DNA from: WLMZ01 sp038227995
Lineage (GTDB): Bacteria; Actinomycetota; Acidimicrobiia; Acidimicrobiales; Ilumatobacteraceae
DNA length: 64,000 bases
Direction of reading: 5' to 3'
NCBI GenBank assembly: GCA_038227995.1
Contig: JBBRPP010000006.1
Coordinates: forward strand, 118,564-182,563
In this document: positions 38,957 to 47,743 of the stretch, one piece after another
How the letters are laid out: each line of letters starts with the position of its first letter
How positions within the stretch are numbered: the stretch's first letter is position 1
Translations under genes and position numbers: made by a program
The notes under the pieces: model-generated
What the model was told of the DNA's origin: nothing
The model's database searches: none
What the model saw: only the letters and a program-made list of their open reading frames with translations

Positions 38957-39861
38957 CGACGGTACGCAGCGACGGTCGAGCCGACGCCGAGGGCGACCGA
39001 CGTCCATGGTGACCACTGCAGGTGGATCCGCGCCCGCGTCGGCGAAACCGCAACGCGAGTGACGTCGCCGCGGCGACGTTGACCGGCCGCGATCGGGCCC
39101 GTCGGGTCGACGAGCGCGGCCAGGTCCCGGACAGATGTCTGCACACCGGTACCCACGTTGACGATGAGCCCTCCACCGCGGTGACCGGCGCGCACGAGGG
39201 CGTCGACCGCGTCGTCGACGAACAGGAGGTCGCGAGTCTGACGGCCGTCGCCGTGAATGGTCATCGGCAGATCGAGCGCCCGGGCGTGGGCGAACGCCGC
39301 GACGACACCGTCCACCGGCCGTTGACGCGGGCCGTAGACCGACGTCATCGCCAACACGGTGTGCTCGACAGAGTGCTCGTCGCGGTACACCGCCAGCAGG
39401 TCCGTGATCGTCCGGGCGAGGACGCCACGCACGCCCGAAGGCGAGAACGGCCTGCTCTCCTTGACCGGCAACTCGCGAGCGGGGACCTCACCGTAGAGCG
39501 ACGCCGCCGGCAACGCGACCACGACCTTGGCGACGGCGTTGACCCGGGCGGCCTCGAGCACGGCGAGCAAGCTGGAGATCGCGCTGCCGTCGTTGTCGGC
39601 ATCGACCTGCCCGGGTGTCAGCAGCGCGAGGTGATAAACGACGTCGGGACGCCGCATGGCGACGAGCGAGCCGAAGTCGGAACCGGTCACGTCGAGGGTG
39701 TGGATCTTCAACGAGCCGCCCGACGTCCGGGCGTCGCCGAGGTTGCCGAGGGAACTGGTCGACAGGTTGTCGATCACGTCGGTTGCGAAGCCCTCGGCGA
39801 GCAGTCTGTCGACCAGGTGTGAACCGACGAAGCCGGCACCACCAACGACCATCGGATTCAT
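38950..39861 (-). CDS. NAD-dependent epimerase/dehydratase-like protein, catalytic YxxxK lost
   Basis: 303-residue extended SDR resembling UDP-glucose 4-epimerases. The NAD loop GGAGFVG (7-13), the LSTSSLGNL region and RDLLFVDDAVDAL are intact. At the active site the canonical SPYGxSK is here SPSGVRG: Ser142 replaces the catalytic Tyr and Gly146 the catalytic Lys. The Ser of the triad (near SLYGE, 121-125) remains. It may be a non-catalytic binding protein or use altered chemistry. It lies just downstream of manC on the same strand (31-base gap). Confidence 0.8.
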   Translation of the reverse strand: MNPMVVGGAGFVGSHLVDRLLAEGFATDVIDNLSTSSLGNLGDARTSGGSLKIHTLDVTGSDFGSLVAMRRPDVVYHLALLTPGQVDADNDGSAISSLLAVLEAARVNAVAKVVVALPAASLYGEVPARELPVKESRPFSPSGVRGVLARTITDLLAVYRDEHSVEHTVLAMTSVYGPRQRPVDGVVAAFAHARALDLPMTIHGDGRQTRDLLFVDDAVDALVRAGHRGGGLIVNVGTGVQTSVRDLAALVDPTGPIAAGQRRRGDVTRVAVSPTRARIHLQWSPWTSVALGVGSTVAAYRRQ

Positions 39862-39892
39862 GGCCTCATGCTGTCAGCCGCCGACGCGGATG

Positions 39893-40897
39893 TCAGGCAC
39901 CCGGCGCAGGGATGCGCTCGTCGGCGCGTTGCTCGCCGTCGGCGACGACACCTTCAGCACCGATCACACAGTTGGTGATCTGGGCCCCGGCACCGATCTG
40001 GCCCATCACGACACTGTGTGTCACCGTGGCACCGGTACCGATGAGCGCGCCGGACAGCACCACGGAATGCGAGACGCTGGCGCCATCGCCGATCACGGCG
40101 CCGACCGCGACGATCGAGTCGGTGAGGAGCACGTCGTCGCCGAGCGTCGCCGCAGCGTCGACCGCGACCACGTCGCCGCCAGTGCCACCCCGCGCGTTGA
40201 TCGTGTCGAGGTTGGCCTGCAGATACAGCTCGGGCGTGCCTGTGTCGACCCAGTAGTCGTCGGTGGGCATCGACCACATGCCGCCATCGGCCACGATCAT
40301 CGGGAAGATCTCGCGCTCGACCGACACCTTGCGGCCATCGGCGATGCGATCGATCACCGAGGGCTCGAACACATATGTGCCGGCGTTGATCAGGTTGCTC
40401 GGAGCCGTGCCCGGCGGCGGCTTCTCGATGAAGCGCCGGACGAGGCCACGCTCGTCGCGGTCGGCAACGCCGAACGCGGATGGATCGTCGACGGGCGTGA
40501 GGTGCAGCGTGGCCTCGGCTGCGTTGGCGCGGTGGAATGCGACCAACTCACCGATGTCGAGGGTGGTCAGTACATCGCCATTGGCGACCACGAACGTGTC
40601 GGTGATCCCGGCGAACGTGGCGGCGAAGCGGATCGCACCACCGGTGTCGAGGGGCTCGGGCTCGACGGCGTACGTCAGCGCTGCGCCGGCACACGTCCCG
40701 TCGGGGAAGGCCGCCAGGAACGGTTCGGGCTTGAAGCCGATCGCCAGCGTCACGTCGGTGACGCCGCCACGGACGAGGTTGGCGATCAACCGCTCGATGA
40801 TCGCCACATGGCCGACCGTGAGCATGGGCTTCGGAACGCTGTTGGTGAGCGGCCGCAACCGGGTGCCGAAGCCGCCGACGAGAACGACGGCGCGCAT
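39893..40897 (-). CDS. manC: mannose-1-phosphate guanylyltransferase-like NDP-sugar pyrophosphorylase
   Basis: 334 residues. The nucleotidyltransferase domain has VLVGGFGTRLRPLTNSVPKPM at 5-25 (GxGTRLRPLT...PKP), FVVANGDVL for the metal site, and FIEKP. A left-handed beta-helix tail with hexapeptide-like repeats (VLLTDSIVAVGAVIGDGAS) covers the last ~90 residues, as in GDP-mannose pyrophosphorylases of the GMPP type. It should make GDP-mannose, the substrate of Gmd. The start overlaps the stop of the upstream His-rich gene as TGATG. Confidence 0.85.
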   Translation of the reverse strand: MRAVVLVGGFGTRLRPLTNSVPKPMLTVGHVAIIERLIANLVRGGVTDVTLAIGFKPEPFLAAFPDGTCAGAALTYAVEPEPLDTGGAIRFAATFAGITDTFVVANGDVLTTLDIGELVAFHRANAAEATLHLTPVDDPSAFGVADRDERGLVRRFIEKPPPGTAPSNLINAGTYVFEPSVIDRIADGRKVSVEREIFPMIVADGGMWSMPTDDYWVDTGTPELYLQANLDTINARGGTGGDVVAVDAAATLGDDVLLTDSIVAVGAVIGDGASVSHSVVLSGALIGTGATVTHSVVMGQIGAGAQITNCVIGAEGVVADGEQRADERIPAPGA

Positions 40898-41808
40898 CAG
40901 CCGCCCGTGGTGGCTGTGGCGGCCGTGGTCGCTGTCGAGGACTTGGCGCTGGTCGACGTCGCCGACGGTTCGCCGACAGCGGAGGTCGGCGTCGACCCAG
41001 AGGTGGCGACCGTCGTGGTCGACTGGAGGACGACCGGGTTCGAGCCCGTGGTGTCGGCGGTGGATGGCAGGCCGTTGCCGCCGCCGTCGGCCGCACCGAG
41101 TGCCTTCAGGTTGGCCGCGGATTCAGGTGGGATCGGCTTCGTGCCGTCCGGAACGAACGCGATCATGAAGACCATGCCGTCCTTCTTGATGCGGACGTCG
41201 CCCATGTTCGTGGTGTAGACGGACGGGTCGGCCGTGCTGGAGTTGGCGTAGTTGTCCCAGACCCACAGCTTCAGCGACGCCTTCTTCTCGACGCCGTCGA
41301 CCTTGCAGGTGGTCTTGCCCTCTTCGAACGTCTCGCCACCCTGATTGGCGGGGAACGACAACTTCGTGTTCGTGAGGCTGACGCCGTAGTTGGCCAGGAA
41401 CACCTTCAGCTTGGCGTTGGTGCCGGTGGCGACACCGCTGGCCGAGGGGTGCCAATGCATGACGCCATCGCCGTGCGAGTGGATGCCTGTGCGGATGTAG
41501 CGCTCGTTGGTGAGCTTGCCCGATGCATCGGTGTCCTCGAGGATGCCGGTCAGGTTCGGCTCGATCTTCAGGCCCTTCGAGTCACACACGTAGAAGCCGA
41601 GAGCGGCATGCCAGTGTTGGTTCGAGGTGGGTTCACCTTCGCCCGGCCCGGGGCGGGTGTAGCGAGCCCAGACGATGAGCGCTCCGAACAGGATGACGAC
41701 ACCGGCCACCACGAGCGGGAACAAGGTGCCGCCCTGGAAGCGCACCTTCTTGCCTTTGCCCTTCTGAGCGAGCTTGGCGACTTTTTTGGCAGACGAGGAG
41801 GTAGCCAC
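40897..41808 (-). CDS. membrane-anchored His-rich protein of unknown function
   Basis: 303 residues. A Lys-rich cytoplasmic start is followed by one membrane segment (~29-47) and an outside domain. Histidines are clustered: HWH (65-67), HSH (110-112), and HWH (118-120) in the run GIHSHGDGVMHWHPSASG. C75 and C168 could form a disulfide. The tail (~235-303) is Thr/Ser/Ala-rich. The His clusters suggest a metal site. I know no characterised homologue. Start is GTG 41808 with TAGCCT 9 bases upstream. It is co-transcribed with manC (TGATG overlap), so a link to wall-glycan assembly is inferred. Confidence 0.7.
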   Translation of the reverse strand: MATSSSAKKVAKLAQKGKGKKVRFQGGTLFPLVVAGVVILFGALIVWARYTRPGPGEGEPTSNQHWHAALGFYVCDSKGLKIEPNLTGILEDTDASGKLTNERYIRTGIHSHGDGVMHWHPSASGVATGTNAKLKVFLANYGVSLTNTKLSFPANQGGETFEEGKTTCKVDGVEKKASLKLWVWDNYANSSTADPSVYTTNMGDVRIKKDGMVFMIAFVPDGTKPIPPESAANLKALGAADGGGNGLPSTADTTGSNPVVLQSTTTVATSGSTPTSAVGEPSATSTSAKSSTATTAATATTGG

Positions 41809-41817
41809 GAGTATGCG

Positions 41818-41823
41818 AGGCTA
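41818..41823 (-). promoter_or_regulatory. -10 element (TAGCCT) for the His-rich/manC transcript
   Basis: TAGCCT ends 9 bases before GTG 41808, and no Shine-Dalgarno is present. Confidence 0.4.
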
Positions 41824-41847
41824 CCGCCTCACCGGTCGGTTCCGCCG

Positions 41848-43110
41848 TCACCGGATCCGCTCCGGTCCACGCAGTTCCCGGAACAATGCCGCATACGCGG
41901 CGGCAACGGCGGCCGGAGACGCTGCACGTTCGACCCATGTTCGGCCGTCGCGGCCCATCGTCTCGCGCCGATTCGGGTCGTCGAGCAATTCGCGCAACGC
42001 TGCGATGAACGCAGCCGCATCATCGGGTGCGACCGCAATGCCGCACCCGGCCGCTGCCAAGATGCGCGGCACCTCGGTGCCGGCGTCGATCGCGGCGACG
42101 ACCGGACGACCGGCCGCAAGGATCGAGTACGTCTTCGACGGAACGCTGACGCGACCGAGACCGGCGCGTAGCGGGACCACGTGGATGTCGCCCGTCGCGA
42201 GCACCTCTGAGAGCCGATCCATCGGCTGATAGCCCGACATGCGCACGTTGGGCAAGGCCTTCGCCTGCTGGATGAGCGCCGGCTTGGCCGACCCGTCGCC
42301 GTTGATCACGAAGGTGGCGTGCGGGAACGCGGCGGCAGCTGCGATGACGAGATCGAGCGATTGCGAGAAGCCGACGTTGCCGGCGTACATCACCACCGGC
42401 TCGTCACCGATGCCGAGCTCGCCACGAAATCGGGTCATCCGGTCGCCAGGGCGGATCTCGTCGGTCAGCACGAAGTTCGGGATCACCCTGACGCGGTCTG
42501 CCCGCCGGGCGTTGATCTTGGCGACCACGTTGTCGCGGAGATCGGCGCTGAGCACGGTGACCGCGTCGGCTCGGTTGTAGCTCACCTTCTCCAACCACCT
42601 CGCGACGGCGATGATCGCACCGTTGCCGATGACGCCCGTCTCGATCGCCGCGTCAGGAAAGACGTCCTGGATGTTGAACACCAGCGGTCCACGACGCACG
42701 ACTTTCATCGCCCAGCCGATGAGCCCGTTGGTCAGCGGCGGCGACATCGACAAGACGCCGTCGACCCGGCCGCCGCGGATGCCGCGCCATCCCGCGACGG
42801 CGCTGAAACCGAGGAAGCCGACGGCCCGGCGCAGCACCTTGGCCTTGTCCGATCCGGGAAACGGGTGGACCCGGGTGATCGAGCCCCAAGCGGTGTCCTC
42901 GACCCGCACCCACCTGCCCGTCCAGCCGTGCTCGATGGTGTGATTGCGATACCAGGGCAGTGCGGTGACGACATGGATCTCGTGGCCGGCCGCGGCGAGC
43001 TCGTGGACGATGCGCGTCATCACCGCACCCGTCGGCGCCGTATCGGGCTCGAAATGCGGGCACAGCACCGCCAGGCGGAGGGGTCGGAGATGGTCGGAGG
43101 GAGGGGTCAT
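41848..43110 (-). CDS. GT4-family glycosyltransferase (WbuB-like)
   Basis: 420 residues. The N-terminal domain starts LRLAVLCPHFEPDTAPTGAV and contains FNIQDVFPDAAIETG, the phrase typical of WbuB/WcaI-type transferases. The C-terminal domain has PVVMYAGNVGFSQSLDLVI and PLRAGLGRVSVPSKTYSILAAG for the nucleotide sugar. It may transfer fucosamine- or fucose-like sugars by analogy with WbuB, but the donor is not certain. The start overlaps the upstream GT4 stop as ATGA. Confidence 0.85.
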   Translation of the reverse strand: MTPPSDHLRPLRLAVLCPHFEPDTAPTGAVMTRIVHELAAAGHEIHVVTALPWYRNHTIEHGWTGRWVRVEDTAWGSITRVHPFPGSDKAKVLRRAVGFLGFSAVAGWRGIRGGRVDGVLSMSPPLTNGLIGWAMKVVRRGPLVFNIQDVFPDAAIETGVIGNGAIIAVARWLEKVSYNRADAVTVLSADLRDNVVAKINARRADRVRVIPNFVLTDEIRPGDRMTRFRGELGIGDEPVVMYAGNVGFSQSLDLVIAAAAAFPHATFVINGDGSAKPALIQQAKALPNVRMSGYQPMDRLSEVLATGDIHVVPLRAGLGRVSVPSKTYSILAAGRPVVAAIDAGTEVPRILAAAGCGIAVAPDDAAAFIAALRELLDDPNRRETMGRDGRTWVERAASPAAVAAAYAALFRELRGPERIR

Positions 43111-44240
43111 CGCAGCGCCCGACCGTAGGCGGTCAACAACGCGCGGGCCGAGTGACGGGCTGTGAACTGCGACGCTCGCACGTGCCCGGCGCGGACCAAT
43201 CGCTCACGGTCGCGGGTAACGAGGTCGAGCGCCCCGGCCCACGCATCGATGTCGAGCGGCAGCACCACGGCGGCATCGCCCGCGACCTCGGGCAGACACG
43301 TGCGATCGCTGCAGATCACGGGTGTCCCGAGCGTCATCGCCTCGATGACCGGCGCACCGAAACCTTCGTACTCGCTCGGGAAGACCATCGCATCCGCCAT
43401 CTTCAGCAACCCGTCGCGATCTGCCTGGCTCACGCGCCCCGCACGCACCACCCGCCCACTCAATCCACGCTGTTCGATCGACGAGCGAACGGCGTCCTCG
43501 GCGGCACCCACGCCACCGATGAGGACGAGCCGCAGCGCCGGGTCGGTCCACCGCTCGGCGAGGACACGGAGGAGGAACAGGTGGCCCTTGTGCGGATGGG
43601 TCACCGCCGGAAGGACGAGGACGGGACCCTCGCCGAGGTCGAACTTTCGCCGCAGCTCGTCCGCCGGGGTGGCCGATCGACCGAGCGCGGACTCGATGCC
43701 GTGGGGAACCACGACGACGTTGTCCGCCGACACACCGTATGCCTCGACAACGGTCTGCCGAACGAAATCGGTGGGGACCGCAATGACGTCGGCGCGGGCA
43801 GCGGACCGCGGCATGACCGTGTGCAGGTAGCGCCGTTTCAGACGGCTGAAGTACTGCGGATACGTCAGGTACTGCAGATCGTGGATCGTCAGCACGACGG
43901 GTTGATCACCGACGCGTGGCACCGTGCCGCCACCGTGGTGGACGAGGTCGCTGCCCTTCGTCTCACGGGCCAACCATCCGCGCTCGACGAGAACCCGCCG
44001 GACCCGATTGGCCCCGTCGGTCGGCGCCTCGACCAGACGGAACACGTTCGCCAACTCGGGATGGGCGGCAGCGAACCCGGGCAGGACGTACAGCGTCGGG
44101 ACGACCACGGACTCGATCTCGGCCAGACCGATCAGCTGTCGAGCGAGGTATTCCTCGCTCCCGCCGACCTGGCCCGGAATGCACCAGAGCAGATTCACGC
44201 CGACGCGAATCGTCGAACAGGTCGCGATCGATTCCGCCAC
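43107..44240 (-). CDS. GT4-family glycosyltransferase
   Basis: 377 residues from GTG 44240. VGVNLLWCIPGQVGGSEEYLARQL opens the GT-B N-domain (glycine-rich acceptor loop, split here by an insertion). LTIHDLQYLTYPQYFS is typical of mannosyl/rhamnosyl GT4 enzymes, and FPSEYEGFGAPVIEAMTLG is the E-x7-E donor loop. The longer frame upstream lies antisense/out of frame to the next gene and is not used. It lies 7 bases after the preceding GT4 and overlaps the following one, so the three form one operon. Confidence 0.86.
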   Translation of the reverse strand: MAESIATCSTIRVGVNLLWCIPGQVGGSEEYLARQLIGLAEIESVVVPTLYVLPGFAAAHPELANVFRLVEAPTDGANRVRRVLVERGWLARETKGSDLVHHGGGTVPRVGDQPVVLTIHDLQYLTYPQYFSRLKRRYLHTVMPRSAARADVIAVPTDFVRQTVVEAYGVSADNVVVVPHGIESALGRSATPADELRRKFDLGEGPVLVLPAVTHPHKGHLFLLRVLAERWTDPALRLVLIGGVGAAEDAVRSSIEQRGLSGRVVRAGRVSQADRDGLLKMADAMVFPSEYEGFGAPVIEAMTLGTPVICSDRTCLPEVAGDAAVVLPLDIDAWAGALDLVTRDRERLVRAGHVRASQFTARHSARALLTAYGRALR

Positions 44241-44247
44241 GGCCGGC

Positions 44248-45324
44248 CTATGCGATCTCGCGGTAGGCAGCGACGGTGAGCTCGGCCGTGCTCTGCCACG
44301 TCGCGCGGGCAACGCGATGGCGACCCTTGCCGGCCAGCTCGGCCCGACGCGAACTGGCTTCGGTGATGCCGCGGGCGATGTCGGCGACATCAGTGGGGTC
44401 GACGAGGACGGCTGCTCCGTCGGCCGCCTCCTCCGTCGCGGTCGCCACGCTGGTGACCACCGGCGTGCCCTGGGCCATGGCCTCGAGCACGGGGAGGCCG
44501 TAGCCCTCGTGGACGCTCGGGTAGCAGAACACATGCGCCCCCGCGTACAGCGCCCAGAGGTCCTCGGTGGGAACGAAGCCGATGAATCGGACGTCGCCGG
44601 TGACGTCGGCTGCAACGTCGCCCCAACCCGTGGCCCCGGCGACGATCAACGGCAGCGGCTCATCGAGCAGGGCGACGGCTTCGGCCAGCCGACGGAGGTT
44701 CTTACGCGGCTCGACCGTTCCGACGAAGAGGAGATACCGATCCGGCAGCTCGTACGTGCCCCGCACCCGATCGATGTCGAGCGGCGTCGCGTGTTCGTAG
44801 TCGACACCGAGCGGCACGTGACGCAGACGTTCGGGATCCAGCCCGGCGGTCACGCAGTCGTCCATCGTCGCCTGCGAACAGCACAGGACCAGGTCCGCCC
44901 ATCGTTTGATCAGCGTCAGGCTGCGATTGAAGACCCGCACGCCATGCTTGGTGAAGTTGTCTGGGCGATGCAGGAAGGCGAGGTCGTGCAGCGTGACGAT
45001 CAAGGAGCCACGAGTCGGACACGGGATCAGCGTGGTCGCGTGGACGACATCGACCGGACCGGTGACGGTCTCGGGTCGGGGCCACTCGAGGTGCAACCAG
45101 GCCTCGTACAGCCACGGCGCGGCGATGGGGAGCTCGACCCACGGGATCGTCGGACGCCATTCCTCGGCCGGCAGATGGCGATGTCGCCCGGCGACACCGA
45201 TCAACTCCAGATCACCCGTGCCATCCATGGCTTCGGCCGTTCGCAGCGCTGCCACACCCGTCCCGCCCGGCACTCGATGCCAGCACTGTTCCAACGTGTA
45301 AGCGACCCGCACGCCCACCATCAT
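44248..45324 (-). CDS. GT4-family glycosyltransferase
   Basis: 358 residues from ATG 45324 (MMVGVRVAYTLEQCWHRVPGGTG). The C-terminal domain has YLLFVGTVEPRKNLRRL and CYPSVHEGYGLPVLEAMAQG (E-x7-E). LTLHDLAFLHRPDNF-like text resembles the neighbouring GT4, so these two are probably paralogues. It heads a three-gene GT4 operon. An in-frame extension upstream would overlap the divergent fcl gene and lacks conservation. The gap to fcl is only 28 bases. Confidence 0.86.
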   Translation of the reverse strand: MMVGVRVAYTLEQCWHRVPGGTGVAALRTAEAMDGTGDLELIGVAGRHRHLPAEEWRPTIPWVELPIAAPWLYEAWLHLEWPRPETVTGPVDVVHATTLIPCPTRGSLIVTLHDLAFLHRPDNFTKHGVRVFNRSLTLIKRWADLVLCCSQATMDDCVTAGLDPERLRHVPLGVDYEHATPLDIDRVRGTYELPDRYLLFVGTVEPRKNLRRLAEAVALLDEPLPLIVAGATGWGDVAADVTGDVRFIGFVPTEDLWALYAGAHVFCYPSVHEGYGLPVLEAMAQGTPVVTSVATATEEAADGAAVLVDPTDVADIARGITEASSRRAELAGKGRHRVARATWQSTAELTVAAYREIA

Positions 45325-45338
45325 GCCCGCTCGGCGCA

Positions 45339-45344
45339 TAGCAT
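45339..45344 (+). promoter_or_regulatory. -10 element (TAGCAT) for fcl in a 28-base divergent gap
   Basis: TAGCAT ends 8 bases before ATG 45353. On the other strand TATGCG (45335-45340) ends 10 bases before ATG 45324, so the two promoters would overlap. The minus-strand match is weaker. Confidence 0.4.
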
Positions 45345-45352
45345 CGACGCTC

Positions 45353-46324
45353 ATGAACGCAGGGTGGAACGAACAACGGGTCCTCGTCACCGGTGGATCC
45401 GGCTTCCTCGGCCGGGTCGTCGTCGCCAAGCTCGAAGCGCTCGGCGCGACCGTGGTGTCACCGCGCAGCGTCGACTACGACCTCACCGTTCCAGGCACCG
45501 CCGAGCGGCTGATCGCCGATGCGACACCCCACCACGTCATCCATCTGGCCGCGCGCGTCGGCGGGATCGGCTACAACCAGGTCGCCCCGGCGCCGCTGTA
45601 CCTGGACAACCTGTTGATGGGTACGTATGTGATCGAGGCCGCGCGGGCGAGCGCATCGGTGGACAAGACGACGCTGGTCGGAACCGTGTGCTCGTACCCC
45701 AAGTTCACGCCGGTTCCGTTTCGAGAAGCGAGCCTGTGGGACGGCTACCCGGAAGAGACCAACGCCCCATACGGAATCGCCAAGAAGGCCCACCTGATCC
45801 ACGCCCAGGTCAACGCCGAGCAATACGGGCAACGATTCGCGTACCTGATCCCCACCAACCTCTACGGACCGGGCGACAAGTTCCACCCGGCTGTCTCACA
45901 CGTCATCCCCGCGCTCATCAAGCGGTGCGTCGAGGCCAAAGAGACCGGCGCCGACAAGATCGACGTCTGGGGCACCGGCCGGGCCAGCCGCGAGTACCTC
46001 TTCGTCGAAGACGCCGCCGAGGCAATCGTGCTGGCCGCCGGGGACCACATCGGCACCGACCCGATCAACATCGGCAACGATCACGAGGTCACCATCCGCG
46101 AAACCGTGGAGACCATCGCTCGCCTCGTCGGCTACGCGGGCGAACTGCGCTGGGACCCCACCAAACCCGACGGCCAGCCACGGCGCCGCGTGGCCGTCGA
46201 GCGGGCAGAGGAGTTGCTCGGTTGGCGAGCCACAACGGCGTTCGAAGACGGCCTGCAACGCACGATCGATTGGTACCTCGCCAACCGCGAGGACGCCGAG
46301 CGCGCGCCGCACGGCATCGGATGA
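45353..46324 (+). CDS. fcl: GDP-L-fucose synthase
   Basis: 323-residue SDR epimerase/reductase turning GDP-4-keto-6-deoxymannose into GDP-L-fucose. GGSGFLG is the NADPH loop, VGTVCSYPKF and APYGIAKKAHL (YxxxK) the active site, and LIPTNLYGPGDKFHP is diagnostic for Fcl. Start ATG 45353 is supported by the -10 8 bases upstream. A metallophosphoesterase gene follows after 7 bases. Confidence 0.93.
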   Translation: MNAGWNEQRVLVTGGSGFLGRVVVAKLEALGATVVSPRSVDYDLTVPGTAERLIADATPHHVIHLAARVGGIGYNQVAPAPLYLDNLLMGTYVIEAARASASVDKTTLVGTVCSYPKFTPVPFREASLWDGYPEETNAPYGIAKKAHLIHAQVNAEQYGQRFAYLIPTNLYGPGDKFHPAVSHVIPALIKRCVEAKETGADKIDVWGTGRASREYLFVEDAAEAIVLAAGDHIGTDPINIGNDHEVTIRETVETIARLVGYAGELRWDPTKPDGQPRRRVAVERAEELLGWRATTAFEDGLQRTIDWYLANREDAERAPHGIG

Positions 46325-46331
46325 GATCGGC

Positions 46332-46895
46332 ATGACGCGGTTCTGGACGAGTGACCTTCACCTCGGCCACACCAACATCATTCGCTACTGCTCGCGGCCC
46401 TTCGCCGATGTCGACGAGATGAACCGCGAACTGGTGAGCCGATGGAACGAGACGGTCGATGACGACGACGAGGTGTGGGTGCTCGGCGACGTCGCCCTCG
46501 GCCCGATCGCCGAGATGCTCGATCTCGTCGGCACGCTGCGTGGCCACAAGATCCTCGTCGCCGGCAACCATGATCGCTGCTGGGCCGGCGCAGGCGCCAA
46601 GGGCGAGGCGTGGCTCGATCGCTATCGCCATGCCGGATTCGCCGAGGTGCTGCAGGATTCAGTGCCCGTTCGGCTCGGACAGTTCGACGCGCTCGCGTGC
46701 CACCTTCCGTACGAGGGCGACAGCCACGACGACGACCGATTCGTGGCCCGCCGCCCGATCGACGACGGTCAACTCCTGTTGCACGGACACGTCCACGAAC
46801 GCTGGCGCATCAAGGGCCGGCAGGTGAACGTCGGGGTCGATGTCTGGGACTACCGCCCCGTCAGCGACGACGAGCTGCTGGCTGCGATCAGCTGA
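46332..46895 (+). CDS. calcineurin-like metallophosphoesterase
   Basis: 187 residues with the full two-metal site: DLHLGH near the start, GDVALG, GNHDRCW, and HGHVHERW. The short single-domain form is common for bacterial proteins of unknown substrate. It is downstream of fcl on the same strand and probably co-transcribed. Its 3' end overlaps rmlD (convergent) by 8 bases. Confidence 0.88.
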   Translation: MTRFWTSDLHLGHTNIIRYCSRPFADVDEMNRELVSRWNETVDDDDEVWVLGDVALGPIAEMLDLVGTLRGHKILVAGNHDRCWAGAGAKGEAWLDRYRHAGFAEVLQDSVPVRLGQFDALACHLPYEGDSHDDDRFVARRPIDDGQLLLHGHVHERWRIKGRQVNVGVDVWDYRPVSDDELLAAIS

Positions 46896-47739
46896 GTCGA
46901 GCCACCAACGCAGCCACCGATGGCCGGAAGTCGGGCAGCAGTCCGAGGCCGGAATCGCGCAGGACAGCGTTGTCGAGCACACTGTTGGCCGGGCGCTTCG
47001 CAGGGCGTGGCGGCACGAGGTCGGCGGTGGAGATGGGCGCGACCATGCTCGGAGACTTGCCCATCGCGACGACGACGGCCTGCGCGAACTCGAACCAGCT
47101 GACCGCGCCTTGATTGGTGACGTGGTGAACGCCGGACCGGCGATCGAGCGCGATACGGCGCAGCATCGGACCGAGGTCGGCGCACAGCGTCGGGTGGCCG
47201 ATCTGGTCGTCGACGAACGCCAACTGCGGGCGTTCGTTCGCCAGACGCATGATCGTCTTGACCATGTTGTTGCCGTACTCACCGCAGACCCAGCTGGTGC
47301 GGACGATGGCAGCGCGCGTCCCGAGCACAGCTGCTTCGCGCTCGCCTGCGAGCTTTGAAGATCCGTAGACCGACTGGGGATCGGGGGTGTCCCACTCGTG
47401 ATACGGCTCGGCCTTCGTCCCGTCGAACACGTAGTCGGTGCTGACGTGGACGAGGTGCGCGCCGACACGGTCACATGCTTCGGCAACCCACCTGACAGCG
47501 TTGGCGTTGAGGCGGAAGGCTCGATCCGGATCGCCTTCACAGTTGTCGACAGCGGTCCACGCCGCGCAATGAATCACGGCGTCGGGGCGAACCGATGTGA
47601 TCGCGCCGAGCACCGCATCGCGGTCGGCGACGTCCAGCGCAGCATGGTCCAACGCGACGACCGTGTCGTTGGCCGCCTCGCACGCCAACACCGTGTCCTG
47701 TCCCAACTGTCCACCGGCGCCCGTGATCAGGACTCTCAT
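46888..47739 (-). CDS. rfbD: dTDP-4-dehydrorhamnose reductase
   Basis: 283-residue SDR, the last step of dTDP-L-rhamnose synthesis. ITGAGGQLGQD is the NADPH loop, HVSTDYVFDGTK and VYGSSKLAGE (YxxxK) the catalytic centre, and RTSWVCGEYGNNMVKT is typical. It follows rfbB with a 4-base gap, in the order rmlA, rmlC, rmlB, rmlD on the minus strand. Confidence 0.94.
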   Translation of the reverse strand: MRVLITGAGGQLGQDTVLACEAANDTVVALDHAALDVADRDAVLGAITSVRPDAVIHCAAWTAVDNCEGDPDRAFRLNANAVRWVAEACDRVGAHLVHVSTDYVFDGTKAEPYHEWDTPDPQSVYGSSKLAGEREAAVLGTRAAIVRTSWVCGEYGNNMVKTIMRLANERPQLAFVDDQIGHPTLCADLGPMLRRIALDRRSGVHHVTNQGAVSWFEFAQAVVVAMGKSPSMVAPISTADLVPPRPAKRPANSVLDNAVLRDSGLGLLPDFRPSVAALVARLS

Positions 47740-47743
47740 CCGA

